DNA from: Xestospongia bergquistia | Taxonomy: Eukaryota > Porifera > Demospongiae > Haplosclerida > Petrosiidae | Length of the DNA: 64,000 bases | Direction of reading: 5' to 3' | NCBI GenBank assembly: GCA_963965975.1 | Contig: OZ014414.1 | Coordinates: 8,613,230-8,677,229 of the forward strand | Shown: piece by piece, positions 22,001 to 34,055 of the stretch | Layout of the letters: each line of letters begins with the position of its first letter | How positions within the stretch are numbered: position 1 is the stretch's first letter | The notes under the pieces: generated by a model | What the model saw: the letters and a program-made list of their open reading frames with translations, nothing else | The model's database searches: none | Told to the model about the DNA's origin: nothing | Translations under genes and position numbers: made by a program

Positions 22001-24180
22001 GACAAATGAAAGGACTAAATGGAAGGAAAATGGATGAATGGAGAGTACATGGATTTATGGACAAATGGATGAGGGGAATGGACAGATAGAGTTGTAAATG
22101 GACAGATACTTGAGTTGATAGATGAATAAATGGTCTTACCTGATCGTACAGATGATGTTCTTGAAGGTCTAGAGTTTCTTCGTTGTAGGACCTCTTCTAA
22201 ATCTTCATCATCATCATCAGAATAATAACTATCTCTTTTATTAAAGTGAGGTTGCTCACTGGCATACCTCTTCCAACACATCAACATTAGTTTATATCTA
22301 CAAATAATAGAATTAACAATTATAATATTAGAACTAAGTCAGTCAGACTATCAATATATACACTTTACTATTCATTAATTTAATATATAGTCATAAATAT
22401 ACTGATATCATCTAATGATTAATACATTTATTAATATATATTCATTAATTTTATTGATCCATTCATTTGTCCATTGATCCTTTGAATTATTTAACTGTCC
22501 ATTCATTTGTCTCATATCTAAACATTCATCCATTAGTTTATTGATCCATCCATACATCCATTTGTCCATCCATTCAACATACAATCTTCCTGGACAGTTC
22601 TCTGGTTTATCTAATCTTCCTCCTCCTGTTACAAACTGGAGAACCTCTTGGTTTATTCTACCAGGATATGGTTGATTACCAAATGTCATAATCTCCCACA
22701 GAAGTACTCCATAAGACCTTTACAATAATGATATCTTTATAATAACTACTTCAACTTTCACTTACCAAATATCAGACTCAATTGTAAACTTCCCTTGAAG
22801 GAGTTATAAATACAGTCTCTCTCTCTCTCTCTCTCTCTCTAACTTGGTAGTAGTCTTGGCTATACAGATCTTTAGCAAGACCAAAGTCACCAATCTTTAC
22901 AACACGATCTGCTCCTTTACTTGACACAAGATAATTGCGTGCAGCAAGATCTCTGTGAATAAAATCAGTTTGCTCCTAGTATCGACAACCTTGAGCAACA
23001 TCTAATGCTATCTGAACAAGTTCTGCTAAAGTCAATAATGCAGGACCCTATAAAAGGAATGAATGGATGGATATATGGATGAATGGTATGTGTATGGATG
23101 AATGGATAGACAGTGAAATGGACATTAGGAAAAATAAATGGACAGATAGACTAGTAGATTGAAGAATAAATTGATAGATAGATAGTTTTAATAGAGTGTA
23201 TAATTAGATCAAGTGATTTTATTTATCATGTGACACTCACATGTTCTCGTTTAGCTTCTCTTAGGAATTTCAATAAGTCACCCCCTGGCATTAATTCCAT
23301 AATGATATAAATAGGATCATTATCAAGACACACCCCTAACACCTTAACAATGTTTTGATGATTGAAGTTACTGTAATTGAAAGAAATGAACTGAGAGAAC
23401 ATAAACAAAATATAATTACCTCATTAGAGCTCCTTCAGACAGGAACTTCCTGTTCCTCAGCTGTACTGCCTTTCCTCAGTGTCTTAACAGCCACAGGAGT
23501 GGGGCCTGTACCTTGACCTAGGATATCTACAGCTGTACATTGGTATACTTCACCAAATTCACCTCGATCAATAAACCTGAATGGGAGGAGAGAGAGAGAA
23601 AGATACAATTATAATATAATGAAATAAGACAGAACCTTGTTACCATATTAGGACATATTTTAATATGATAAAGTATTTATAAATGTTTATCTAAAATACA
23701 TGTATACATGTACTAAATGTATAGTATATTAAATAATTGTGAGTAAATATTACGTCTTTTGTTAATTCAGTGATACTTAAACTCCCAAAGACTCCAGCTG
23801 TATATTCTGTTCCATTGTACTCTATAGACTTGTAGGTCCATCGAATGTACAAGCTATAATTAGTGTAGGCGGAGAGATTAGTGAATAAGTTGAAGAGGAT
23901 AGCCAGATACTGAGGATGAGTTTTCACTACGTTGGTTGGTTGGGCTATAAATAGAATATAACAATAGATAGATGAAAAATAGATTAACATTATGTATATT
24001 GTCAGAGACATAATGTGCTTACATGTAAACCACACCCACATACCTGACCTTCCATAATGTATGCCTCAATCGTCTGCAAGACTCTATGATGTTCCTCTAG
24101 AGTTATCCCAATAAAGAAAAATGTTATCAGGTCCATAGAGAAGAGATTTGAGTCCAGTTACTAGATCAGGTACTACAGAT
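22001..24180 (-). pseudogene. ROS1/sevenless-like receptor tyrosine kinase, copy C (kinase and FN3 part)
   Basis: Exons read right to left on the - strand. About 24180-24050: fibronectin-III-like piece (PDLVTGLKSLLYGPDNIFLY) with a 1-bp frame break. 23950-23750: FN3-like exon. 23574-23420: kinase N-lobe, RGEFGEVYQC and TPVAVKTLRKG. 23370-23240: [32 protein letters not shown]. 22962-22845: [13 protein letters not shown] and [18 protein letters not shown]. 22795-22765 and 22715-22560: [24 protein letters not shown]. 22290-22139: end of the C-lobe and an acidic tail (YYSDDDDEDLEE). Two lesions show it is dead: two bases are lost after AEEQ in the N-lobe, and the WMAPEAL part of the activation segment is replaced by a (CT)n tract at 22805-22838. 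Catalytic HRD and DFG are intact. Confidence 0.8.
22815..22841 (+). repeat. (CT)n microsatellite replacing part of a kinase exon
   Basis: A pure TC run of about 24 bases lies where the paralogue at 48480-48533 encodes the WMAPEALLQ segment. Confidence 0.85.
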
Positions 24181-24492
24181 AAAGAACAGACATGTTTTAT
24201 AACTTGATATGATCACAATTTATAAATTTAATACATTAATTTTAAATGATCTTATAACTATTATTAACGTAACATTATAATAGTAGTAATATTACTTCAC
24301 CTCATCACATGTTAGCTCATTATTAGTATGTGGATGACTTTGAGGTCTACTATAATTTATTGTTTTAAAAGAATATTAGATTATTGATATTTTCTACATT
24401 GTACACCTGTTATAATGTTGTGTATTGTATTGTGTTATAGTATATATTACTATGTGTGTACTATATTATATACTAACTCTGTTTTATAACAG

Positions 24493-25286
24493 GACACACT
24501 GGAAGTGTTCAGTGGTATGATGATTACAATATTGTTGAACTAACTAGTCCAAGTGTATTACAAAGTGAAGATTTTATAAGTAAATTAATAAAAGAACAAC
24601 AAACAGGAAAAGAATGGAATATTAGTCTCTTCTCATCATCTCCTGAAAGTACTGCAGTTATTATAAACAATCTTAATAAGTGTACAGTGTGGAGGCTTTA
24701 TATAGTGGACACTTCATTGGACAGTAAGTGTGTATCGATATTATCAGAGATACTAAAAACTAATAAAACAATAAAGACACTACAGCTGGACTCCTCTTCA
24801 CTTACTAGTGGTATCAAACAAGTCAGTGATAGTCTCTTTAATAATAAAACACTTGAACAGTTATGGTTGTCTAATGTTACTGATATCACAGATGAAGATA
24901 TAACTTACTTATCTACTATGTTATCAAGTAATACAACTTTAAAAGAACTATGTCTCTACAACTGTAACATTACTGATAATGGAGTCCGATATATCTGTGA
25001 AGGACTTACTAAAAACCAAACATTGACTACATTGAACATCGGAGGTAATCATCAGATCACTTCAGTTAGTACCAGTACAATAGCAGATCTAATACAAACA
25101 ACTATATCATTGACAAGACTAGATCTCGACAATACTTCACTAAACAATGATGATATCAAGACAATATGTACATCACTTAATAAAAATACTACAATAAGGA
25201 AACTATACTTATCACCACAACATGAAGAGTATTGTATGAAGTTAGACAGTTATCAAGTTATTAAAGACAGACTTTTGTTCATGTAA
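24493..25286 (+). CDS. Unit 4: orphan LRR exon
   Basis: This complete LRR exon follows a normal acceptor (TTTTATAACAG) and about 70 bp of the conserved preceding intron. It encodes HTGSVQWYDDYNIVELTSP through six to seven LRRs to LLFM and a TAA. No upstream receptor exon exists; the DNA to the left is tyrosine kinase sequence. The frame is fully open and its beta-strand codons are a unique set (TLQLDSSSL, QLWLSNVTDI, ELCLYNCNI, RLDLDNTSL). Either it is a relic of a lost gene or it is a silent cassette that can donate sequence to other members. Expression would need a new upstream exon; alternatively gene 3 could splice to it as a second 3' exon, since the phase fits. Confidence 0.75.
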
Positions 25287-25654
25287 TAGTAAGTAGTTTG
25301 TTGTTTATTCTTAATTTGTCTTCTCGCTCACTTTTATTTTCTCTTTAAATTTCTTTTAACTTCATTTCCTCTTCTTATATTAACAATTTCTTTCTCTAAC
25401 AAAACTAGCAGACAATAAAAATAGAGCAGTTTTGCTTGACACTTACTTCTCTAACGTCGCACTTTTTTGTCTCTCTAACAGCTAGTCACTTGGCGCCTGT
25501 AATTATTATTTGTGGGCGGAGCACTATTTTTAACCCTTTGTGGCGAGAGAAGACCTCAAGCAATGAGAAATGTACTTGCATTATATTTTAGACCACCTAA
25601 AGAAGTCAACATGACCTGTCTTATATTCAGAGATGAAAATATTCTAGTATCAAA

Positions 25655-26785
25655 ATGGCGCGCGGTCAGCTTTTTCTGATGTGCTTCTTTTTTCTGTCTT
25701 TCCACTCGTACGCTGCCTTCTCTCAGAAACTGTCTCTCGAGGAAAGAAGTCTACACATCACCTGTTACATGTATGGTCTTGTTTTTGTACCAAATCGACC
25801 CAGACATCGTAGATATCTGACAAAGTCTTTTTCTCACCTCCATCATAGTAGTTCATCAACGTACCAAGCTATAGTTCTACTTCTCCTTCTACTCTCTGGT
25901 TACATTGAATTAAATCCAGGTCCTGGAAATGATAAAGATTTTGTGAAGTGTGTTTGTTTGACCCAAGAAGACACTGGCCACATGATAGAATGTGAGTCTT
26001 GTTGGTCTCATAGTTAATGTGTTAACATCTCTTCCACTGTTACTGCTAACTATCCCTTCATTTGTCCTTACTGTGTGGAGTCTATAGTCTCCTCAGTATC
26101 TGTCCTTACTGTGTGAAGTCTCTAGTCTCCTCAGTATCAGACATTTCTGACAAAGAGATCTCTATACCTAATTATCACTGTGTTCGTAAAGATTGTTCCC
26201 ACCATGGTGGTGGAATAGTTGTTTATATTAAATCTTCACTTTCATTCAAAGTAATCCCATCCTCCTTGAATCTTGAACTCATCCTTCTCTCTGTCACTAT
26301 TTCTAATTATTCATTCACACTTGGCTCTTTCTATCAGCCTCCAAGTAATAATGGAGCCCTAGACATCTTAATAGATTTCTTAACCTCTCTAAACCATGAT
26401 CATATGGAAGTTTTTTTTCTTACTGGTGATTTTAACATAAATTTTATGAGCCCTTCTCCCCTTCTCACTAAACTCCTTGACTTTATCAATTCCATTGATC
26501 TTTCTCAAATTATCAAAGAACCTACTCATTATTCTTAATGAAGTACATCATCAACTATTGATCTTATCTTTGTTCCTTCAAACTTGTCATGTCCTTCTTT
26601 TTTCTTTCTCCATTTTGTCTTGTAATTTGTTATTGTTGATTGTCCCTTTAAGACAACATTACATATCATCCTCTAAGAACCTTCTTAATATTTGGCTTTA
26701 TAGTAAAGGTGACTTTAAAACAGCTAATGTAATCCTCTCTTCTCTCCCTTGGGACTCTCTCTTATCCTCCACTGATGTCAATATG
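25655..26785 (+). mobile_element. Non-LTR retrotransposon, copy 4 (2A/PHD fused to endonuclease by deletion)
   Basis: The ORF 25655-26017 runs from MARGQLFLMCFFFLSFHSY through a 2A-like motif with Asp replaced by Tyr (SGYIELNPGPGND) into the PHD finger, then a TAG after WSHS. After two 38-bp repeats (26066-26135) an internal deletion joins SSVSD directly to an APE-type endonuclease: SIPNYHCVRKDCSHHGGGIV, SFYQPPSNNGALDILIDFL, FFLTGDFNINFMSP, ending near THYS (26536). It then continues with STIDLIFVPSN and DFKTANVILSSLPWDSL. The right edge (26786) abuts duplicated kinase DNA. Confidence 0.8.
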
Positions 26786-27424
26786 GGCCTGTACCTTGAC
26801 CTAGGATATCTACAGCTGTACCTTGGTATACTTCACCAAATTCACCTCGATCAATAACCTGAATGGGAGGAGAGAGAGAGAAAGATACAATTATAATATA
26901 ATTAAATAAGACAGAACATTGTTACCATATTAGGACATATTTTAATATGATAAAGTATTAACAATAGATAGATGAAAAATAGATTAACATTATGTATATT
27001 GTCAGAGACATAATGTGCTTACATGTAAACCACACCCACATACCTGATCTTCCATAATGTATGCCTCAATCATCTGCAAGACTCTATGATGTTCCTCTAA
27101 AGTTATTTCAATAAAAGAAAATGTTATCAGGTCCATAGATAAGAGATTTGAGTCCAGTTACTGGATCAGGTACTACAGATAAAGAACAGACATGTTTTAT
27201 AACTTGATATAATCACCATTTATAAATTTAATACATTAATTTTAATAAGATCCTATAACTATTATTAACATAACATTATAATAGTAGTAACATTATTTCA
27301 CTTCATCACATGTTAGCTCATTATTAGTATGTGGATGACTTTGAGGTCTGCTATTTGTTGTTTTAAAAGAATATTAGATTATTGATCTTTTCTACATTGT
27401 ACACCTGTTATAATGTTGTGTTAT
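26786..27424. repeat. Direct repeat of kinase-gene DNA flanking unit 4
   Basis: 26786-26960 matches 23502-23680, and 26961-27424 matches about 23955-24423; the FN3 exon between them is missing from this copy. With 23502-24423 on the left it brackets the orphan LRR exon and LINE copy 4 (24424-26785). Confidence 0.85.
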
Positions 27425-27593
27425 TGATAGGTAGTGTTTGTATTGTTTGTTGCTCATGTCCAATGAAGTAGTCTGTAAGAACAAATAAATGTATTAACAT
27501 GTTATTGTCCAATAATTTGTTTTATTGTTCTATTTAACTGTACATTAACATGTTCCTATATTGATAATGTATACTTTGATCTGTACATTATCT

Positions 27594-28020
27594 TACCTAT
27601 TAAATGGATTAATGATGACAGACATTTGAACATCAAAAGGAACATCATTACTACTAACTATTCTTGTAATACCATCATGATATAATATGAATACTCTCAA
27701 TATGTTAGTTTTCCCTTGAATAGTTCGACCAACAATGTATAATGTCTGTGTAATCCAATCATATCCAAATCCAAGTGGATTAAAATTAGACTCCAGTTTA
27801 ACAAACAACTACAAAATAAATTGAATAGACAAAGAGAAGGATAGTTCTACTAACCTCATCTTGACTATTAATATCTAATGTTCTCTTATATACAATATGT
27901 TCTAATGAGTTATAATAGTAGACAGTCCTATACAATGTGTCCAATGTAATAGGGGGAGTGACATGAGAGAATGTGACATTCCCATGTTCACCTTCAATTG
28001 ATCCACCATTAGTATTTCAA
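27594..28020 (-). pseudogene. ROS1-like receptor, extracellular beta-propeller exons
   Basis: Two - strand exons are visible. 28020-27856: NTNGGSIEGEHGNVTFSHVT then YRTVYYYNSLEHIVYKRTLD, ending at a GTTAGT donor. 27810-27598: LESNFNPLGFGYDWITQTLY then GRTIQGKTNILRVFILYHDG and VSSNDVPFDVQMSVIINPFN. The G.(D)WI...LY pattern is that of YWTD/LDL-receptor-type propellers, which sit N-terminal to FN3 repeats and the kinase in ROS1/sevenless. These exons are upstream of the kinase part on the same strand but are cut off from it by the 3-kb block containing unit 4. Confidence 0.6.
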
Positions 28021-28434
28021 GAAGGGGTGTGGTCACTACGGATTAAAAACAGATGTATTATTGTCATAAATATACTAGTCCTGGGTCAATTACAATTGTA
28101 ATGAATTCATTATGTCCAAATATAACAACATATCATTAATATAGGAGGATGAAGTCCTTGAATATAAATTAATACAGCCAGTACTGAACAATAGAACATT
28201 ATAATATTGTAATATAATATAGTTACATGTTAAAATACTAGATACATAATATTGGAGGATAGATCAGATAACAATAGATGAATACAATACTAACTTGTAA
28301 TACTTAACAGTTCAAATTTAACTGCCATTCATGTTATGATTATTATTAAGATGGGTGTGGTCATTATATCTTATGTGATGAGCCCCACCCAAAAGGTCAC
28401 CAAATTCACTGGGCGTGTCACCTTACAAAGAGCA
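28021..28434. promoter_or_regulatory. 5' flank of receptor gene 5
   Basis: There is no gene here. The proximal part contains GGGTGTGGTC and TGAGCCCCACCCAAAAGGTC at about 28351-28400, a motif also found upstream of gene 3 (12281-12301). The two genes otherwise differ upstream. Confidence 0.45.
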
Positions 28435-31400
28435 ATGGCTACAAGAAACCTATCTTTTGAGGAGATTCTCGTAGAGAAACCTACTCTTGATGAATTATGT
28501 GAACATATTCGTATTGGTAGTAAATGGTATCAGTTGGGAATTCAGTTGAAACTGAACGTTAAGAAGTTAGAAGATATTCACAAGCTACCAGATGACTCCG
28601 CATACAAAACAACAAAAATGTTTGAGTTGTGGTTAGATACTAAACCTGATGCTACCAGAAGACAAGTAATAGATGCTTTGAGGAAGGAAGAAATCACCAT
28701 TGCCCTTGAGTATGAGCAAATATTGAGAAAATCCTGCAGTCTCCCTACTAGTAAGTACAAGAACCTTTTACATGTACATCTAGTTATAAATATTATATTA
28801 TTAGTTTATTAATAGTTATGTGTCATTTTTATTATAGGAATGGATATCCCAGGTACTGAACCAAGTGCTATTCTTCAATCCCATACACACATATTGCCTC
28901 AAACTCAAGAACCAGGTAACATACAAGACTTGATATAACATTCACTAACAGTTGTTTTAATGTATTACTTCATTTTAGATATTTCATATATTTTGAAAAA
29001 GAATCCCACTGAACATGAACTACTCAATCTATTAGCTGATATTAGAAACTTTTGGTATGAGATTGGGTTAAGTGTCAAAGTTCCTCACAGTATTTTGGAT
29101 GGTTTAAAACGTGGCCCAGAGAGCAATGCTGTCAAACTCTCTGAAGTCATTCATAGCTGGCTAACCACTACTGAGTCTACCTGGGAAACAGCAATTGATG
29201 CCATCAAGGGTCCTATTGTTAATAATATCAAGAAAGCTACTGAAATACAACAATATTTAACTAAAGGTAAGTTGATATAACATTTATTGATGCAGTCAGT
29301 GAATATTTATTTGTTCCTTAGTGATGGATGGTACTCTACAAAGTTTTATTGAAGAGATGTCTCAGTCTCTGATCAATCCTGTAAAAGTGTCCCAGCTCTT
29401 ATTTAGTGAAAGATGTATTAATGAAGAAGCGCTTGATAAAATGGAGACATTGAAAGGCTCTCCAGATGGGAAGAAGACAACTCTGTTATCTGCTATACAT
29501 ACAGCAATATCTTTGGATCATAAGAAGTTGAAAGTGTTAGCAACAGTACTGTCCAAGTTTGAAGAGACAAAAATGCTCTCCAAGAGAATTATCAGTGAAT
29601 ATGGTAAGAGGTCAATTAAATAATTTATAATTAATACATATTGTTAATAGGTCAAACATTTCCAGATGACCAGACAACAGTAGCTAATGTTCAAGAGGTA
29701 GTAATGACAAGTTATAGTAGTCATGAAGATCATGCCAGTGACATTTTATGTTGTCATTATGGCACTCTCTCTCAGTCTCTTCATTATCCTATTAGAGTAG
29801 CTCAATTACTCTGTGAAGAGAGAGTTATTTCACAGACAACTTTGTTTAATGTGAAAACTACTGCACAATCTCATTCAGAGAAAGAAGCAATTTTTCTTCT
29901 GCTAAAAGCTGTACGTCATGCTGTACATACCAACTACCATCACCTGGAGATGTTTGCTAGTGTATTGTTAAAATTTACTAGCACTGTACCATGTGCTAAT
30001 GCTATCTTAAAGGATTATGGTAAGTATAAAATGCTAGTTATAAATACAATTCTTAAATAAATATTCTTTGTAGAGAAAGTATTATCAGAAGATAATACCG
30101 TCGAAGTACAACATAGTGTTACTGCAGTTAGTAAAGGTAGTCATTATGTAATTTAGAATGTATTTCATTATATCAAACATTAGCTAACAAATAAATTAAA
30201 TTAATTAATTTAGATAAATATTAGATAATCCATCTTTGCTTGAGAACCAGTTAACATTAGGTCAAGGTTAATTGTGACATTTAACAGTTTCATTTTTAAT
30301 ATCTGTAGATGAAGCTTCATTGACAAGAAGTATTAAAATACCTCGCAAGTTAGACTCTATATTTGGGTCTATTAGAAGAAAGTTTGCAGTAGCCTTCAGT
30401 AAAATTCGAAAAGCTATTAAAGCAAGCCCTCCACCTCTAGAGGAACTGAAACTATTTCTTGAAGATGGTTATTCTCACCTTCAATCTGAAATAGATAACA
30501 CTAAATGTATTGATGAAGTCCTAACAGTTGTGAGAAATCATTGTACACTGATTAATATCAATTGTCTTGAGGGTATTGTGGAGCGTTTTGATGTTAAAGA
30601 AGCAGAGACGCATATACAAACATACAAAGATGATGTTCAAACATTTTGCAAGGAAACGAAAGCTTCTCTTTGTCTGGATGAAAATTTCAAAGTAACAAGA
30701 ACTCCTTCTCTTCTCCGATGTGAGACAGCCATCTTTGTCTTAGACTGGGATCCTACTGGCTACACATTACAAGATATACGAGATATTATTGCTGAATCAG
30801 TTGATGGAAATGTGGAGATTCGTGATTTAAGAGAGGGCAGGTCTATCATTGTCACTTGTTTTTTTCCACTCAGTCTAACCTCATCAATTATTGCCAGAGT
30901 TCAGGAGACACTCGAAGAAGTCAAGAAAAAAGGATTAATTCAACTTACAGTTGGATATTGTACCATTTATGATAAACATCAAAGAGACAAGGTAAGAGAT
31001 GAGTAGTATTAGACAACAGTTACTACATGTGTTGTTTATTGATATATAGGAGGTTAGAACTATTGTAGAAGAGAATACAAAGTTGAGAAGTCATTTGGAA
31101 CTAGAACAAACTATCCGGAAAAAGATGACTATACAAATGTCATCTATTGTCAGACAAAATGAAGGTATATTGTGTACAACTATTGTTTTATTTAATAACT
31201 ATCTATTATATGATATATCTGATTAATAACTTAATGTTCCTTTATATAGAAACAAGAGAAATGAAAGAAAAAACAATTGAAGATTTAACATCACTTGTGA
31301 AAACAAAGGAAGGTAAATTAATACAACATCAATGACAAGTCCAATGTTGTCAGTATTTTACATAATCAGGGTTTCATTTAGCTTAGGGGGGGGGGCATTT

Positions 31401-33347
31401 GCCTCCCCCCCCTTGGAAATTAGGTTAGCCATTTTTTCAAGGGGTAATTGGATGTAATGAATACAGGACTGAAACTCAACACAAGTAATATACAATATTA
31501 TATAATCTTAGGCTAAACACAAGGAGAATATACAGTTTTTAACCTAAACAGCTATTCTTCTACTCTTTCTGTTCATGTCATTTGAAAACCACAAATGGTA
31601 TGAAAATGTGCCAGAAGCAATCTCAGAGGGTCTAAAATTCAAACATTTTTTGGGGGCATGCCTCCAGACTCCCCTAGAGGGCACGCTGTTGCGCGCAGTC
31701 CTTTAGACCCCTAAATTTTCTCTAAGTATTATTTTGACCCCCCCTGGTCCATTTTTCTAAATGAAACCCTGAATGCAATCTATGTGTCCAATGTTGTCAA
31801 TATTTTACATAATATGTTAGTGATCAATTTTTTTCTCATTTTATATAAAGCTATTGAGAAGAATATACTGTCAGTGTCTACTGAGAGACAGAAAGAACTA
31901 GAGACACTACAAGAAATAATAACGTCATTGACTTTACAAGTAAGAGAGAGAGACCAACAGATTGAGGAGTTAAAACAGAGCTTGAAAGGTAACTGATATT
32001 AGTGACTTCTCATTATATGACATTGTTACTAGATCTAGCATTCATACCAAAGGTTCGTAAACCAGTAACTGATCAAGGACTTGAGGAAACACAAACAAAA
32101 TCCATCCAAGAAGAGTCCACACATGAAACTACAGGTAATAATATAATATTGTTAATATTATATATGTCTTAATTGTGACTACTAGAGTCTTCACTAATAT
32201 TAGAGTTAAAAGATCAGTTAAAAGGTTCAGCTGATAATAAAGACGAAACCACTCCTCCAAGTAAGTTTATATGATAATATTCTATCTCTTACAATCAATA
32301 ATATTAATAATTATTTAATAAGAGTAAAGGTAACAATTTAAAAAGCATCTCATTAAATTCCACTGACGAGATTATAGAGACACTAACGAGATTATAAGCC
32401 CCTCCTCCTATTAGCTCGTTGCCATAGTAACCATTATCAGTAAACAGTAATGGCTTCCTTTCTTCTTCAGTTTGTTGTCTGTATATTGTAGTGTGTTATA
32501 GTATATATTACTATGTGTGTACTATATTATATACTAACTCTGTTTTATAACAGGAGACACTGGAAGTGTTCAGTGGTATGATGATAACAATATTGTTATA
32601 CTCACTAGTCCAAGTGTATTACAAAGTGAAGATGTTATAAGTAAATTAATAAAAGAACAACAAACAGGAAAAGAATGGAATATTACTCTCTACTCATCAT
32701 CTCCTGAAAGTACTGCAGTTATTATAAACAATCTTAATAAGTGTACAGTGAGGTGTCTTAATATATACAACACTTCATTGGACAGTAAGTGTGTATCGAT
32801 ATTATCAGAGATACTAAAAACTAATAAAACAATAAAGAGACTAGAGCTGTTCTCCTCTTCACTTACTGGTGGTATCAAACAAGTCAGTGATAGTCTCTTT
32901 AATAATAAAACACTTGAACAGTTAGAGTTGTTTAATGTTACTGATATCACAGATGAAGATATAACTCACTTATCTACTATGTTATCAAGTAATACAACTT
33001 TAAAAGAACTATATCTCTCCAACTGTAACATCACTGATAATGGAGTACGATATATCTGTGAAGGACTTACTAAAAACCGAACATTGACTATGTTGAACAT
33101 CGGACATAATCACCAGATCACTTCAGTTAGTACCAGTACAATAGCAGATCTAATACAAACAACTAGATCATTGACAAGACTATATCTCTACAAGACTTCA
33201 CTAAACAATGATGATATCAAGACAATATGTACATCACTTAATAAAAATACTACAATAAGGAAACTACGCTTATCAAGACAACATGAAGAGTATTGTATGA
33301 AGTTAGACAGTTATCAAGTTATTAAAGACAGACTTTTATTCGTGTAA
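28435..33347 (+). CDS. Receptor gene 5: DD / DD / CARD-like x2 / 220-aa module / coiled coil / LRR (1121 aa)
   Basis: Exons 28435-28750 (death domain 1), 28838-28915, 28979-29266 (death domain 2: NFWYEIGLSVKVPHSILDGL, TWETAIDAIKGP), 29322-29603 (CARD-like 1: SLINPVKVSQLLFSERCINE), 29651-30019 (linker and CARD-like 2), 30074-30136, 30309-30991 (220-residue module), 31050-31164, 31250-31312, 31851-31988, 32033-32134, 32186-32260 (coiled coil, linkers), 32554-33347 (LRRs) sum to 3366 bases with no internal stop. This member alone has both death-domain types in tandem. The short NLS-like exon of genes 3 and 7 is absent. A MITE (31367-31773) lies in a coiled-coil intron. Death-fold domains at the N-terminus with LRRs at the C-terminus is the layout of NLR-type sensors, but no P-loop NTPase is present. 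Confidence 0.85.
31367..31773. mobile_element. MITE with CAGGGTTTCATTTAG ends
   Basis: The left end CAGGGTTTCATTTAGC and right end CTAAATGAAACCCTG are inverted repeats. Next to them lie G- and C-runs (GGGGGGGGGGCATTTGCCTC), typical of one group of hAT-related MITEs. A 27-bp direct repeat (CCAATGTTGTCA-TATTTTACATAAT) lies on both sides (about 31340-31366 and 31785-31811), longer than a normal target duplication. The empty site is seen in gene 6 at 42653-42680. Confidence 0.75.
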
Positions 33348-33364
33348 TAGTAAGTAGTTTGTTG

Positions 33365-34055
33365 AGAAAAAGACCTGGGTGTTTGGGTAGATTAGTGTTT
33401 TCAATATTCATTTTATTTCACCAAACAAAAATAATATATTAACGCCAAACGTTTCAATAGTCAGAGCGACTATCTTCGTCAGTGGCTTAAATAATAAAAA
33501 AGTAAAAGTAGAAAAGCTATTTATACTACACGCTAAGGTACAAAGTTCAACAATACAATAAACAATCTTCATTCCTGCACGCGTTGCGTGGGCGGGCTGC
33601 TACGTATGCAGTACTTTGATGTTAGATTTCTGCCAGTTTGTCCAATGTAACTTGCCTTACAGTCTTGGATCCTGGCAGAAAGATATTTGAAGCCTGCACT
33701 ACGAGCAATTTTGTATCCATCAGCGGAGGGAACCAGAGGCTTCTGATGTAGATATCGTGGAAGGATATGGTAGCGCTGGCACCTCTGGTTGAAGGCTAAG
33801 TGTTGGCAGAGACAAGCGATCTTTTTTGCTGTCTTGATGTATCGCCGAGATGCTTTCAATGCTTCTACTCCATATAGTTTGTTTATAATGAAACTATATG
33901 GACAACTTTGTACCTTAGCGTGTAGTATAAATAGAAGCTTTTTTACTTTTACTTTTATTATTTAAGCCACTGACGAAGATAGTCGCTCTGACTATTGAAA
34001 CGTTTGGCGTTAATATATTATTTTTGTTTGGTGAAATAAAATGAATATTGAAAAC
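33365..34055. mobile_element. Penelope-like retroelement relic with inverted terminal repeats
   Basis: About 160 bp at 33398-33559 is repeated inverted at 33893-34055. The 13-bp direct repeat AAGTAGTTTGTTG flanks the element (33352-33364 and 34056-34068). It splits the post-LRR flank of gene 5, which continues unbroken on the other side. Between the arms, - strand 33859-33569 encodes HLAFNQRCQRYHILPRYLHQ and SAGFKYLSARI, a stretch resembling the region before the Penelope reverse transcriptase, fused to CKASYIGQTGRNLTSK, the start of a GIY-YIG endonuclease. The reverse transcriptase is deleted. Each arm carries a hammerhead-like motif. GIY-YIG domains, inverted long repeats and hammerhead motifs are known together in Penelope-like elements. 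Confidence 0.8.
33970..34010 (+). ncRNA. Hammerhead-ribozyme-like motif (right arm)
   Basis: CTGACGA (33970-33976) fits the conserved CUGANGA box. It is followed by a hairpin (ATAGTC, loop GCTCT, GACTAT), then GAAA (33997-34000), ACG-TTTGG-CGT as a possible helix III, and T at the cleavage position. Helix I is weak, so activity is doubtful. The same motif is on the - strand in the left arm (about 33446-33487). Hammerhead motifs of this minimal kind are documented in Penelope-like elements. Confidence 0.5.

Noticed and set aside
24493-25286. Diversity-generating retroelement or lamprey-type VLR system behind the LRR variation
   Set aside because: No template repeat with adenine-biased changes, no reverse transcriptase next to the LRR exons, and no VLR-type signal peptide, LRRNT/LRRCT cysteine caps or flanking cassettes. 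Only the pattern of variability is reported.
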